A stretch of 7,331 bases of DNA from Phoenicibacter congonensis (GCA_030530045.1 JAUMVS010000032.1:1-7331); one strand, 5' to 3'; counted from the stretch's first letter, positions 1-5,885 are shown. A program made the numbers and translations. Notes: a model not told the origin generated them from the letters alone.

Positions 1-179
1 AGCTTTTTAAAAGCGCCGAAGTCGCAAACCATGTCGCGCTCGGTGCCTTCACTGCCAAGGTCGCCAGCGATGCCGACGGTCACTTTCCAGCGATGACCGT
101 GCAGGTTTTCGCATTTGCCGTAATAGTCGGCCAGAAAATGCGCCGAGTCAAAATATGCATCTGTCGTGAGTTCGAACAT
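1..179 (-). CDS. queD: 6-carboxytetrahydropterin synthase QueD, N-terminal part (cut by window edge)
   Basis: QueD converts 7,8-dihydroneopterin triphosphate to 6-carboxy-5,6,7,8-tetrahydropterin, an early cytosolic step toward preQ0 and queuosine. Fifty-nine codons are visible before the gene runs off the left edge. The family signature is clear: FDSAHFL at residues 10-16 supplies the first zinc-binding histidine (H14), and GKCENLHGHRW near residues 21-31 holds the catalytic cysteine (C23) and the HGH zinc ligands. The ATG start is supported by an AAAGGA ribosome binding site a few bases upstream and by the usual very short N-terminus of the family. It lies 21 bp after the methyltransferase stop, so it is probably co-transcribed with that gene and mscL. 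Eukaryotic-type pyruvoyl-tetrahydropterin synthase is the related alternative; the Cys-x-x-Leu-His-Gly-His pattern and short N-terminus favour QueD. Confidence 0.93.
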   Translation of the reverse strand, partial: MFELTTDAYFDSAHFLADYYGKCENLHGHRWKVTVGIAGDLGSEGTERDMVCDFGAFKK

Positions 180-185
180 TTTGTG

Positions 186-191
186 TCCTTT
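186..191 (-). promoter_or_regulatory. ribosome binding site of queD
   Basis: On the minus strand this reads AAAGGA, 6 bases before the ATG at 179. It fixes the queD start and sits in the 21 bp gap after the methyltransferase stop codon. Confidence 0.7.
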
Positions 192-200
192 GATGATTGG

Positions 201-1193
201 TTATCTCTTTTTAAATAGTAGATATTTATTGAGGTTGTGGTTTTTGCCGTCCTCGTTAAATGATGAGACGAGCTCAGAAACACCCGAAACGGAAGCCGCA
301 AGACGAGCGATTTCTCCCTCATCGAAATTGTGGCAGTAGCGAAAAACATCGGTTCTATCCTGCCAGTTTAGGAAATAATCATTTTCCTCGAGTTCAAGAT
401 TGAACTTCTCGATAGCGTTTTTGGTTGCGACTTGAGCGTTAGCCGCAATTCGCTCGCTTTTCATAAACTGCCAAAGCGCGATTGCAACGTAGCCGCCCTG
501 TTTTGTAGCGCCAAGCATTTTTTTAAGAAGCGCCACGCGCTCGTCGAAACCAGGGACGTGATGAAAAAAGCCGAAGCAAACTGAGAGATCAAAGCTATCA
601 GCTGGAAGCACCAGTGGAACAGCGTCCAGTTCCTGCGCCCCGAGGGTGGAACTTGCTTTAGTTTTGAATCCTAGCGAACCCTCTGTTTCGGCAGTTGAAA
701 AGGTTGGAGCCGTTAATTTGGACGCCTGCTCAGGTGAGTAGGCTAAGGCGCAAGGTGTCGCGCACAAGACGCCGCCCGAAGTAGCGGCATAGCCGCCTAT
801 TTCAGACGTGGCAGCAGTGCACGCCTCGTTGGTGATGATGTTCGCTGTCCAAAAGTCTACGAAGTCGGGCACATCAGAAGGCAAAAGGTCTTCGCAATTG
901 TCGACGCAAAGAGCGCGAGTGATTGTCTTGGTGCCTTGATTTATGGTTTCACTTGCAGTATTTACTTGCTGAGTGTCGCTGGCAACATTAAATGTGGAAG
1001 CTAAGAATTCTTCAAAGCGCAAGTTTCCGCATGCAAGGTCAAGCACACTGAATTCGTCCGGAAGTTCGACGGCCTCGATAATTTTTTGCCAGCCGTTCCA
1101 AGCAGATTGACGGGTGCTAGAAAAACTGCCAGCCACTTCTGCATAAAAATTAGAAGTGAGAGAGATGCATTTTTGTCGAGTTGCTTCGTTCAT
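201..1193 (-). CDS. class I SAM-dependent methyltransferase with low-complexity insertions, possibly tRNA-directed
   Basis: This 330-residue protein has a Rossmann-fold methyltransferase core. Motif I, VLDLACGNLRF (50-60), binds S-adenosylmethionine; an acidic strand-2 end lies at CVDN (95-99, D98). The segment LPADSFDLSVCFGFFHHV (196-213) is the strand-4 region, and GGYVAIALWQF (233-243) is strand 5. The tail (YFLNW near 273, FRYCHNF near 284, a basic end) resembles Trm9/ABH8-type tRNA wobble-uridine methyltransferases, but this is resemblance only. The N-terminus (FSSTRQSAWNGW, 24-35) fits related actinobacterial enzymes. About 90 residues rich in Ala, Ser, Thr and Cys (roughly 101-190) separate strands 2 and 4, where about 25 are usual, and a smaller insertion lies at 66-92. 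The start is the first ATG, 30 bp after the mscL stop, without a clear Shine-Dalgarno, so translation may depend on read-through from mscL. The true substrate is unknown. Confidence 0.85.
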   Translation of the reverse strand: MNEATRQKCISLTSNFYAEVAGSFSSTRQSAWNGWQKIIEAVELPDEFSVLDLACGNLRFEEFLASTFNVASDTQQVNTASETINQGTKTITRALCVDNCEDLLPSDVPDFVDFWTANIITNEACTAATSEIGGYAATSGGVLCATPCALAYSPEQASKLTAPTFSTAETEGSLGFKTKASSTLGAQELDAVPLVLPADSFDLSVCFGFFHHVPGFDERVALLKKMLGATKQGGYVAIALWQFMKSERIAANAQVATKNAIEKFNLELEENDYFLNWQDRTDVFRYCHNFDEGEIARLAASVSGVSELVSSFNEDGKNHNLNKYLLFKKR

Positions 1194-1223
1194 AGTAAAT
1201 TGGTCGCGTGTGCGCGTTAAGTC

Positions 1224-1817
1224 TTAAGAAGTGACGCCTTTAGCTGCGAGAGTTTTGGCAGTTTTAGCGATTTCTTCTGCCATGCCAGATGTTTGAGCCG
1301 CGGCACTCTCAAGATTTTTAGCATCGGCAATCTTTTTGCCATTTTGAATTTGCAGCTCGTCGCGAATTTCGCGCAGGAGCAGAATGTTTTCCGCGGTTTC
1401 TTTTTTGTAGGTTGCGTCAACTTCAGGGTTTAGCTTGTGCTTGAAAGTCAAAACAGCCTTGGTGCAGCCAAAAAGGCACACTGCGATGATCAGGAAGTCG
1501 ACTACGTTTGAGATGAAAGTGCCGTAATTGACCGTGGCGCCATGGACCTGGAACGTGAGCGACGTGAAATCAACGCCGCCAATGACGATGCCGATGAGAG
1601 GCATGAAGATGTCGTTTACCAGCGACGAGACGATTTTTGAGAGCGCGGTGCCGATGATGACACCAATTGCCATGTCAAAAACGCTCGAGTCGCCAAGGAA
1701 CGTTTGAAATTCCGACATCAAACCTTTGGCTTTTTCGGTGCTGTTCTGTTTTTCTGTTTCCGCTGTTTCTTCTGTTTTGTCTTCTGTTTTAATTTGCTCT
1801 TCTGCCAATTTGGTCAC
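1224..1817 (-). CDS. mscL: large-conductance mechanosensitive channel MscL, with both termini extended
   Basis: MscL forms a homopentameric pore in the cytoplasmic membrane that opens under high tension and releases solutes during hypo-osmotic shock. Residues 34-80 match the family: the N-terminal amphipathic helix (MSEFQTFLGDSSV), then DMAIGVIIG lining the pore gate and KIVSSLVNDIFMPLIG completing the first membrane helix. The second helix lies at about 100-125, and LREIRDELQIQNG (149-161) is the usual C-terminal helix. At 197 residues it is longer than the common 130-150. Residues 1-33 are a Lys/Glu/Thr-rich extension, and 162-197 are an added Ala/Lys-rich helix. The long form starts at GTG 1817, with AAAAAGG only 2 bases away. 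An alternative ATG at 1718, preceded by AAAGG at 4 bases, would give a normal 164-residue form. It is first in a probable operon with the methyltransferase and queD; a TATAAT box lies at 1900-1905. Confidence 0.95.
   Translation of the reverse strand: MTKLAEEQIKTEDKTEETAETEKQNSTEKAKGLMSEFQTFLGDSSVFDMAIGVIIGTALSKIVSSLVNDIFMPLIGIVIGGVDFTSLTFQVHGATVNYGTFISNVVDFLIIAVCLFGCTKAVLTFKHKLNPEVDATYKKETAENILLLREIRDELQIQNGKKIADAKNLESAAAQTSGMAEEIAKTAKTLAAKGVTS
1741..1790. repeat. imprecise CTGTT-rich repeat within mscL
   Basis: Six copies of CTGTT (starting at 1741, 1746, 1754, 1763, 1772 and 1784) lie within 50 bases. On the coding strand they give a Lys/Thr/Glu-rich low-complexity segment in the N-terminal extension of MscL. 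Spacings vary and stay in frame overall, so this looks like past slippage and divergence, not a clean microsatellite. Confidence 0.6.
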
Positions 1818-1899
1818 CGCCTTTTTGTTGTGCGAAAGGGGAAAGTTTTATGAATCGTGAGCTAATTGCTCCTGCTTGCTGGCACTCTGTTCTTGCAAC

Positions 1900-1905
1900 A
1901 TTATA
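1900..1905 (-). promoter_or_regulatory. probable -10 box of the mscL operon promoter
   Basis: The minus strand reads TATAAT, a perfect sigma-70-type -10 hexamer, 82 bases upstream of the GTG start. No good TTGACA-like -35 is found 16-19 bases further upstream; only weak T-rich matches such as TTTCCG occur. The predicted leader would be about 75 nt. Confidence 0.5.
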
Positions 1906-2135
1906 AAGGAGCGAGAAAAAGGCGCGGAAAGCACGAGCAAGATTACCACATGAGTGGGAGGCTGCCTCTGCCGACGGGGCCCTCTTCGCAAAAGGAAGCT
2001 CGCAGAGCAGGAGTAGACGTTGATCGAAAAAACGTTAGAAAAGCTCACGCACGCAATGCAAGGTTTGGATTTCAAGCGCCGCAGACCAATTGGAAGCCGG
2101 GCCCTCGTCGGGGCGATGTAACTTCTAACGGAGCG

Positions 2136-2150
2136 CGGGCGGGCGGGCGG
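2136..2150. repeat. short CGGG tandem repeat
   Basis: Three copies of CGGG followed by CGG lie 8-22 bases upstream of the -10 box of the next gene, where a -35 element and spacer would be. The G-runs stand out in a window that is otherwise much less GC-rich. They could form a weak G-quadruplex on the plus strand, but the fourth run has only two G. Confidence 0.7.
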
Positions 2151-2158
2151 TGTTCACG

Positions 2159-2164
2159 TAAAAT
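2159..2164 (+). promoter_or_regulatory. -10 box of a probable leaderless promoter
   Basis: TAAAAT fits the TANNNT actinobacterial -10 pattern and ends 6 bases before the ATG at 2171, so transcription would start at or next to the A of the start codon. The downstream gene has no Shine-Dalgarno sequence, which fits a leaderless mRNA. The proposed -35 position falls in the CGGG repeat and does not match TTGACA. Confidence 0.5.
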
Positions 2165-2170
2165 AACAGC

Positions 2171-2533
2171 ATGGCTAGATTATTCATATTGCTGATTCGA
2201 CTGATGCCGCTGGAGATTTTGATAGCGGTCATTGCGTTTTTTGCCTACAAAGCGCTTTCAAACAGGCGCAGCAACGCGATTGCAAAAGAAGTGCTCATCA
2301 AAATCGTGCTCAACAGCAACATTGTGATTGGCATTTTCTGCGTTATTGTGACGCTTTACGCCGTGGCTGACAAGCACGCCGCGATGATAGAGCTTTCGGC
2401 TTGCGCGGTGGGAATTTGCGCCGTGGTCGCATTAATTGCCTACATTTGCAAGCGCGTTTTCCTCAAGAATCGCCCTGGCTACCAGTGGAAACGCTTCGAC
2501 TTTAGCAAATTGATTGGTCGCAAAAAGTCGTAG
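2171..2533 (+). CDS. small three-helix membrane protein of unknown function
   Basis: I do not recognise a family for this 120-residue protein. Three hydrophobic segments are visible at about 10-28, 44-65 and 72-93. A short basic loop (NRRSNAIAK, 31-39) lies between the first two, and the C-terminal tail is strongly basic (KNRPGYQWKRFDF near 99-111, ending GRKKS). By the positive-inside rule the tail and the first loop would be cytoplasmic. The start at ATG 2171 is the first possible one, because an in-frame TAA lies at 2159-2161. No ribosome binding site is seen, and a TAAAAT box ends 6 bases upstream, so translation may be leaderless. The tRNA-Ser gene begins 42 bp after the stop with its own -10 box. 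Composition and the clean membrane pattern make a real gene likely. Confidence 0.75.
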   Translation: MARLFILLIRLMPLEILIAVIAFFAYKALSNRRSNAIAKEVLIKIVLNSNIVIGIFCVIVTLYAVADKHAAMIELSACAVGICAVVALIAYICKRVFLKNRPGYQWKRFDFSKLIGRKKS

Positions 2534-2556
2534 CGCAAAAATCCAAGTTCATCGGC

Positions 2557-2562
2557 TACAAT
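2557..2562 (+). promoter_or_regulatory. probable -10 box for tRNA-Ser
   Basis: TACAAT ends 13 bases before the first tRNA base, leaving room for a short 5' leader. No convincing -35 element is seen at the expected distance, which would fall just after the stop of the membrane protein gene. Read-through from that gene is an alternative. Confidence 0.45.
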
Positions 2563-2575
2563 ATATTTCTGTTGC

Positions 2576-2666
2576 GGAGGAGTGACCGAGAGGCCGAAGG
2601 TGCTCGCCTGCTAAGTGAGTATGGGCCACAAGCCCATCTAGGGTTCGAATCCCTACTCCTCCGCCA
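2576..2666 (+). tRNA. tRNA-Ser (anticodon GCU)
   Basis: A complete class II tRNA folds by eye. The acceptor stem GGAGGAG (2576-2582) pairs with CTCCTCC (2656-2662), followed by discriminator G2663 and an encoded CCA (2664-2666). The anticodon stem CTCGC (2603-2607) pairs with GTGAG (2615-2619) with one G-U pair. It closes the loop CTGCTAA, giving anticodon GCT at 2610-2612, which reads AGC and AGU. The long variable arm typical of serine tRNAs is a 6-bp hairpin, ATGGGC (2621-2626) with GCCCAT (2632-2637). The T arm is TAGGG, loop TTCGAAT, CCCTA (2639-2655). All elements are intact, so it should be functional. Confidence 0.98.
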
Positions 2667-2672
2667 TTTTTT
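2667..2672 (+). terminator. T-run directly after tRNA-Ser, possible terminator
   Basis: Six T residues follow the encoded CCA directly. There is no separate hairpin; the tRNA T arm and acceptor stem would have to act as the stem. Termination here is plausible for a tRNA gene but only weakly supported. Confidence 0.35.
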
Positions 2673-2823
2673 CTAACTTTTAAATCCTGAAAAATTGCAT
2701 AAAACGAAGAGTCTAGAATTGCGCGCTGAAGCACGCTTGTGACGAAAACTCTAAAGGAAGATTCTGAGGTTTCTCTTTTCTCGCAACGGTGCAATAAAAG
2801 AAAGACAACAGCGGAAATCGCCG

Positions 2824-2838
2824 GGAGACGGTGTCTCC
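2824..2838. repeat. perfect inverted repeat between convergent genes
   Basis: GGAGAC, a 3-base loop and GTCTCC form a perfect 6-bp hairpin in the 201 bp between tRNA-Ser and the convergent surface protein gene, 30 bases past that gene's stop. On the minus strand it is not followed by a T-run, and on the plus strand A residues follow. It may be a weak factor-assisted terminator or an RNA 3'-end stabiliser. The rest of the gap shows nothing recognisable. Confidence 0.5.
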
Positions 2839-2867
2839 TAAAAACTACGTAAAGGCGCGTGTTGCTT

Positions 2868-3359
2868 TTAAGCGTTAAAAGAAGCTGTTTCGACAGAGAC
2901 TGTTTGAGGTGCTGGCTCTTCTGCGATTGCTGTGACGCGCTGCGCGAAAAGGCCGAAGCAAATGCCTGCCATGACAACGACAATCACACCAACGATAATC
3001 ATTTTTCTGTGAAGAGATTTTGTGTCGCTTTTTGCAGAGTTTGAGCCATGAGCTGCGTGAGCTCCCAAGTTTGACGAGCTAGAAGACCTTCTGCTCAAAT
3101 GAATGAGGTAAAGTGCGCCGCCCATCAAAATCAAAAGCCCAAGAACCAAAAGCATGATTGCATCACCTGTTTCTGGAAGAGCAGAAACAGAAGATGCAGG
3201 AATTCCCACAGCTTGGAGCTGTGAAACCACAACGCAGCAGTCGTCGCTGACCTCGGCTGCCATCGCGACATTTGTTGAAATAAACGTGACCAGCACTGCC
3301 ATGACAGCGAGGACCACGGTTGAAAATACAATTCTGCAAGTGAAGTTCAATTTATTCAT
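2868..3359 (-). CDS. small surface protein with internal LPETG sorting motif and a second membrane helix
   Basis: This 163-residue protein starts with a signal peptide: a basic N-terminus, a hydrophobic core at 9-33 and a probable cut after AMA at about 34. A short outer segment follows (35-60) with adjacent cysteines C41-C42, then LPETG at 61-65. A membrane helix (67-87) and Arg-Arg (90-91) complete a standard sortase signal, normally the end of such proteins. Here the chain continues through a Ser-rich, basic linker (88-119) and a second membrane helix (120-139) to a 24-residue tail with an acidic, proline-containing start (EEPAP). The positive-inside rule puts the linker in the cytoplasm and the tail outside. 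If sortase cut after T64, only about 30 residues would be attached to the wall. ATG 3359 is supported by AAAGGG six bases upstream. I know no named family for it; a truncated or fused surface protein is possible. Confidence 0.8.
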   Translation of the reverse strand: MNKLNFTCRIVFSTVVLAVMAVLVTFISTNVAMAAEVSDDCCVVVSQLQAVGIPASSVSALPETGDAIMLLVLGLLILMGGALYLIHLSRRSSSSSNLGAHAAHGSNSAKSDTKSLHRKMIIVGVIVVVMAGICFGLFAQRVTAIAEEPAPQTVSVETASFNA

Positions 3360-3365
3360 AGCGAA

Positions 3366-3371
3366 CCCTTT
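3366..3371 (-). promoter_or_regulatory. ribosome binding site of the LPETG protein gene
   Basis: The minus strand reads AAAGGG with 6 bases to the ATG at 3359. This is good spacing and supports that start as well as expression of the gene. Confidence 0.7.
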
Positions 3372-3486
3372 AGTAAAAACCCAAAGTCGATTTCAAACGA
3401 AAAACTAAGTTTTAAAGAAATAACGTCGGCCTATTAACCCATCAAATGAATTTAAAGTTTACCCTACTTGGCGAGGTGGTTGCGTT

Positions 3487-3507
3487 GCTTAAGCACCTTA
3501 ATTAAGG
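3487..3507. repeat. two adjacent perfect palindromes, possible operator
   Basis: GCTTAAGC (3487-3494) is followed after one base by the 12-base palindrome CCTTAATTAAGG (3496-3507). Palindromes of this length are typical of dimeric regulator sites. They lie about 130-150 bases upstream of the LPETG gene start. No regulator can be named. Confidence 0.5.
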
Positions 3508-3551
3508 ATATCGGGAACTTTAATCTTCTGGCAACAAAGGATTTCGGCGAT

Positions 3552-3606
3552 GCAAATGCTCAGTCTATCGCCATCCACGCACACTTGCGAAGTGGCGCAT
3601 TTGCGC
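3552..3606. repeat. nested inverted repeats, possible RNA stem-loop
   Basis: GCAAATGC (3552-3559) can pair over 8 bp with GCATTTGC (3597-3604), enclosing a 5-bp hairpin CACTT-GCG-AAGTG (3582-3594). The alternative local hairpin GCGCA-TT-TGCGC (3595-3606) competes with the outer stem. No T-run follows on either strand, so a simple intrinsic terminator is unlikely. Confidence 0.5.
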
Positions 3607-3685
3607 AGCATAAGGAGCAATTCGTCGGGGCGTTATTCATGGTCCAGCACGGGTCGCGGATGCCATGCGGTGAAAACCGAAAGAG

Positions 3686-5872
3686 CTAAATGATTTTTGA
3701 TTTTTCGACGCGTGCGACGAAGTTCTCGTTTAGTTTGACGAATGGGCGGCGAAGCACAAGGCCGATGATGGCCATTGGAATTAAGAACAAGAGCAGCTTG
3801 CCGAGGTAAATCCAGTAATCGCCCTGGTAAAGGCCAGAAATTGCGGCACGCATCGAGTTGATGACGTAGGTCGCCGGCAGGAATGGATTGAGGATTGTTG
3901 CATATTCAGGCAAAAGCTGAAGTGGGAATGAGCCGCCCGAGCTTGTGACTTGAATGATGAGCAGCAGGACGCCAATCGCTTTACCGACGTTGCCAAATGA
4001 AGCAACGAGTGTGTACATAATGAACTGGAACACAAGCCCCGAAACCCAGAAACAAAGCACATAGAGCGCTGGGTCGGTCGATTGGACGCCGAGGAAAATC
4101 AAGTTGCCAAGCGACATGACGAGTGACTGCAATGTGGAAATGACAGCGAATACGCCGAAGCGGCCAAGGAAAATTTCGTGCATGTGTGGCTTGCGCTTGC
4201 AGGCGCTAAGCGTTTTTTCCGATGGAGTGACTTTGATTAAAACTACGGAAAGCAGCGAGCCAACCCAAAGACCAAGCGTTGCGTAGAGCGGTGACATTGA
4301 TGTTCCAAAAGTCGAAACTGGGAATTCTGCAATGCGCTCGATTGAAATTGGAGCCGACAAGTTTTCTGCCAAAAGGCTTGGATTGTTGCCAAGAACTTCT
4401 TTGACCTGCTCGATGCCACCAGAATTCATTGCATCTTGGAGTTTGTCGTGAATTGAGCTGAGCTTGTCGCCAGCTGTGTTGAGTTCAGAAATTGCGCCCT
4501 CAACTGCGGTTCTGGCACCCGCAAGTTTCGAATCGGCATTCGTCATCGAGCTCGATAGGTCGCCCTCAATGCTTGTTAGCTTTTGATAATTTGAAGAAAG
4601 CTGTGAGGCCACTTCTGCAACTTCAGCAGAAACTTGGTCGAGCTGAGGCTTCAAATCGGAAGTGTAGGTCGTCTCTACGTTTTTGAGTGATGCAATTGCG
4701 TCTTCTACCTGCGCTTTTATCTCTTGGTGTCTTGCCTGGACGTCCGCATTTGCGCTTGTGACATCATCGGCAGATGCACGGAGTGAATCGGCGGCCGTGC
4801 GTTGCAGTTCAACGCTTCCCTTCAGCACCAAAATGAACTGCTCGAATGCAGTTTGGTATTCAGTTGGAACCTTTTTCTCGAGAGCCTCAAGCGACGCAAT
4901 GACCGTGTCGTAGGAATCGGCGAGTTCGTCCATCCTTTGCGCTTTCGCGGTCAAAGAGCTGGCTGCGTCCTGCGAGGTCGTGTTTCCGCCGGCAAAAGCC
5001 TCATCGATTGAGTCGGCCGTCTTTTGATAATTTGAAATGCTCAAGTCAATCGAGTTAATTAGCGACTCTGTCGTCGCCTCAAGCGCAGCCGCTAAATTGT
5101 CGACAGTCTCGCCCGTTCCGTCGCCATCGGCGTAAAGCTCGTTAATCGAGCTCTCGGTTTGCGACAGCAAAGTTTGCGAACTTGTGATGAGGCTTTGGGT
5201 TGCACTCACCATGTCGAGATAACTTGACAGCAAAGTTGCATGCTGCTTCATCTTCTGCGAAGCGTCATTAATTCTGTCAATCAGCTTCGTGACGTTGTCG
5301 GAAGTTGTGTCGTCATCGGTCAAATTGATTGCGGAATTCAGCGTGTTAAGAATAACTTCGCTCAAAGTGCTTGCAAACACCTTGTTGACCTGGTAGGAAA
5401 TTTGGTCGGCGCCCTGGTCGGTGACCTTCGGCGCAATCGCACTTTTCTTCTCGTTTGAGTAATAAATGATTGGCGCGCGCTCGGCTCCGCTTGTGTAGAA
5501 AGTGAGCATTTCCTGGCTGAAAGTCTCAGGAATTACAAGCGCCGCGTAATAACGTCCGCTAGCTGCGCCATCAATCGCGTCCTCTTCATCAGTAAAGACC
5601 CAGTTCATCTGGTCGTTTCCACGAAGTGCGTTGATGACCTCATTGCCAATGTTTACGCTCATCGGCAAAAGCTCACTCTTGTAACCAGAATCGGTGTTCG
5701 CGACAGCGACCTTCAAATTGCCGGTGTTTCCAAAAACATCCCAGCAAGCGAGCACGTTATACCAAACGAACATCGATGGCATAATCACAAGGCCGACAGC
5801 CAAAATGACACTGACGACGTTTTGCCGAAGGGCGTGAAGGTCAAGTTTGAATATTTTCCAAATGTTGCTCAT
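3686..5872 (-). CDS. YhgE/Pip family membrane protein, complete, with coiled-coil ectodomain
   Basis: The 728-residue protein has the full YhgE/Pip layout. A short cytoplasmic N-terminus (SNIWKIFKLDLHALRQN) leads into one membrane helix at about 18-41, then WDVFGNTGNLKVAVANTD (45-61), a family hallmark. A long extracytoplasmic region follows; about 180-510 is Gln/Ser/Ala/Leu-rich and predicted by eye as coiled coil. The C-terminal ABC-2-like membrane domain has helices near 529-548, 566-597, 603-628, 631-650 and 687-712. Family members include the lactococcal phage infection protein Pip and EsaA of type VII secretion, but most, like this one, have no known substrate. No ATPase gene is visible nearby. 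It starts 13 bp after the stop of a homologous gene with only a weak ribosome binding site, which suggests translational coupling. Hallmark motifs and length make the family call firm; the role in this cell is unknown. Confidence 0.92.
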   Translation of the reverse strand: MSNIWKIFKLDLHALRQNVVSVILAVGLVIMPSMFVWYNVLACWDVFGNTGNLKVAVANTDSGYKSELLPMSVNIGNEVINALRGNDQMNWVFTDEEDAIDGAASGRYYAALVIPETFSQEMLTFYTSGAERAPIIYYSNEKKSAIAPKVTDQGADQISYQVNKVFASTLSEVILNTLNSAINLTDDDTTSDNVTKLIDRINDASQKMKQHATLLSSYLDMVSATQSLITSSQTLLSQTESSINELYADGDGTGETVDNLAAALEATTESLINSIDLSISNYQKTADSIDEAFAGGNTTSQDAASSLTAKAQRMDELADSYDTVIASLEALEKKVPTEYQTAFEQFILVLKGSVELQRTAADSLRASADDVTSANADVQARHQEIKAQVEDAIASLKNVETTYTSDLKPQLDQVSAEVAEVASQLSSNYQKLTSIEGDLSSSMTNADSKLAGARTAVEGAISELNTAGDKLSSIHDKLQDAMNSGGIEQVKEVLGNNPSLLAENLSAPISIERIAEFPVSTFGTSMSPLYATLGLWVGSLLSVVLIKVTPSEKTLSACKRKPHMHEIFLGRFGVFAVISTLQSLVMSLGNLIFLGVQSTDPALYVLCFWVSGLVFQFIMYTLVASFGNVGKAIGVLLLIIQVTSSGGSFPLQLLPEYATILNPFLPATYVINSMRAAISGLYQGDYWIYLGKLLLFLIPMAIIGLVLRRPFVKLNENFVARVEKSKII

Positions 5873-5885
5873 GCGCTAGTGAAAC

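Larger units (their letters stand above)
1818..2170. other. divergent intergenic region between mscL and the small membrane protein gene
   Basis: This stretch separates the minus-strand mscL operon from the plus-strand membrane protein gene and should hold both promoters. It contains the TATAAT box at 1900-1905, a small hairpin (GCTC, loop GCA, GAGC) at 1998-2008, and two similar 12-mers, GGGCCCTCTTCG at 1977-1988 and GGGCCCTCGTCG at 2099-2110. It also contains a GGGC-type repeat at 2136-2150 and a -10 box at 2159-2164. A plus-strand frame from TTG 1866 to 2195 stays open and would give 109 residues. It is very rich in Arg, has no ribosome binding site and overlaps the next gene, so I do not call it. 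No known structured RNA was recognised. Confidence 0.6.
3360..3685. other. non-coding gap between the YhgE/Pip gene and the LPETG protein gene
   Basis: Both flanking genes run on the minus strand, so this 326-bp gap should hold the end of the YhgE/Pip unit and the promoter of the LPETG gene. It contains a 13-base inverted repeat (AAAACT, A, AGTTTT) at 3401-3413, paired palindromes at 3487-3507 and nested hairpins at 3552-3606. A weak 4-bp hairpin (CGGT, GAAA, ACCG) at 3668-3679 follows the YhgE/Pip stop but lacks a T-run. No convincing -10/-35 pair is visible. A plus-strand frame (3468-3689, TTG start, 73 residues) has no ribosome binding site and resembles nothing I recognise. Confidence 0.6.

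Noticed and set aside
1205..1216. CGCG-TGTG-CGCG hairpin between mscL and the methyltransferase gene, considered as a terminator
   Set aside because: Only 4 bp of stem and no T-run, and the gene spacing fits an operon.
1848..2075. Minus-strand 75-residue frame upstream of mscL
   Set aside because: TTG start, no ribosome binding site, and it contains the likely mscL -10 box; the composition does not look like a protein.
2136..2150. G-quadruplex
   Set aside because: Only three GGG runs plus one GG; kept as a repeat, not called as a quadruplex.
1866..2195. Plus-strand 109-residue frame starting at TTG
   Set aside because: No ribosome binding site, biased Arg-rich composition, overlap with the better-supported gene at 2171 and with the mscL promoter; no family resemblance.
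2549..2983. Minus-strand 144-residue open frame covering tRNA-Ser
   Set aside because: Its C-terminal part is the antisense translation of the tRNA (GIRTLDGLVAH-type peptide), a known source of false proteins. It also overlaps the LPETG gene.
3468..3689. Plus-strand 73-residue frame in the gap upstream of the LPETG gene
   Set aside because: TTG start without a ribosome binding site, overlaps the end of the YhgE/Pip gene, and its DNA is dominated by palindromes; no recognisable protein.
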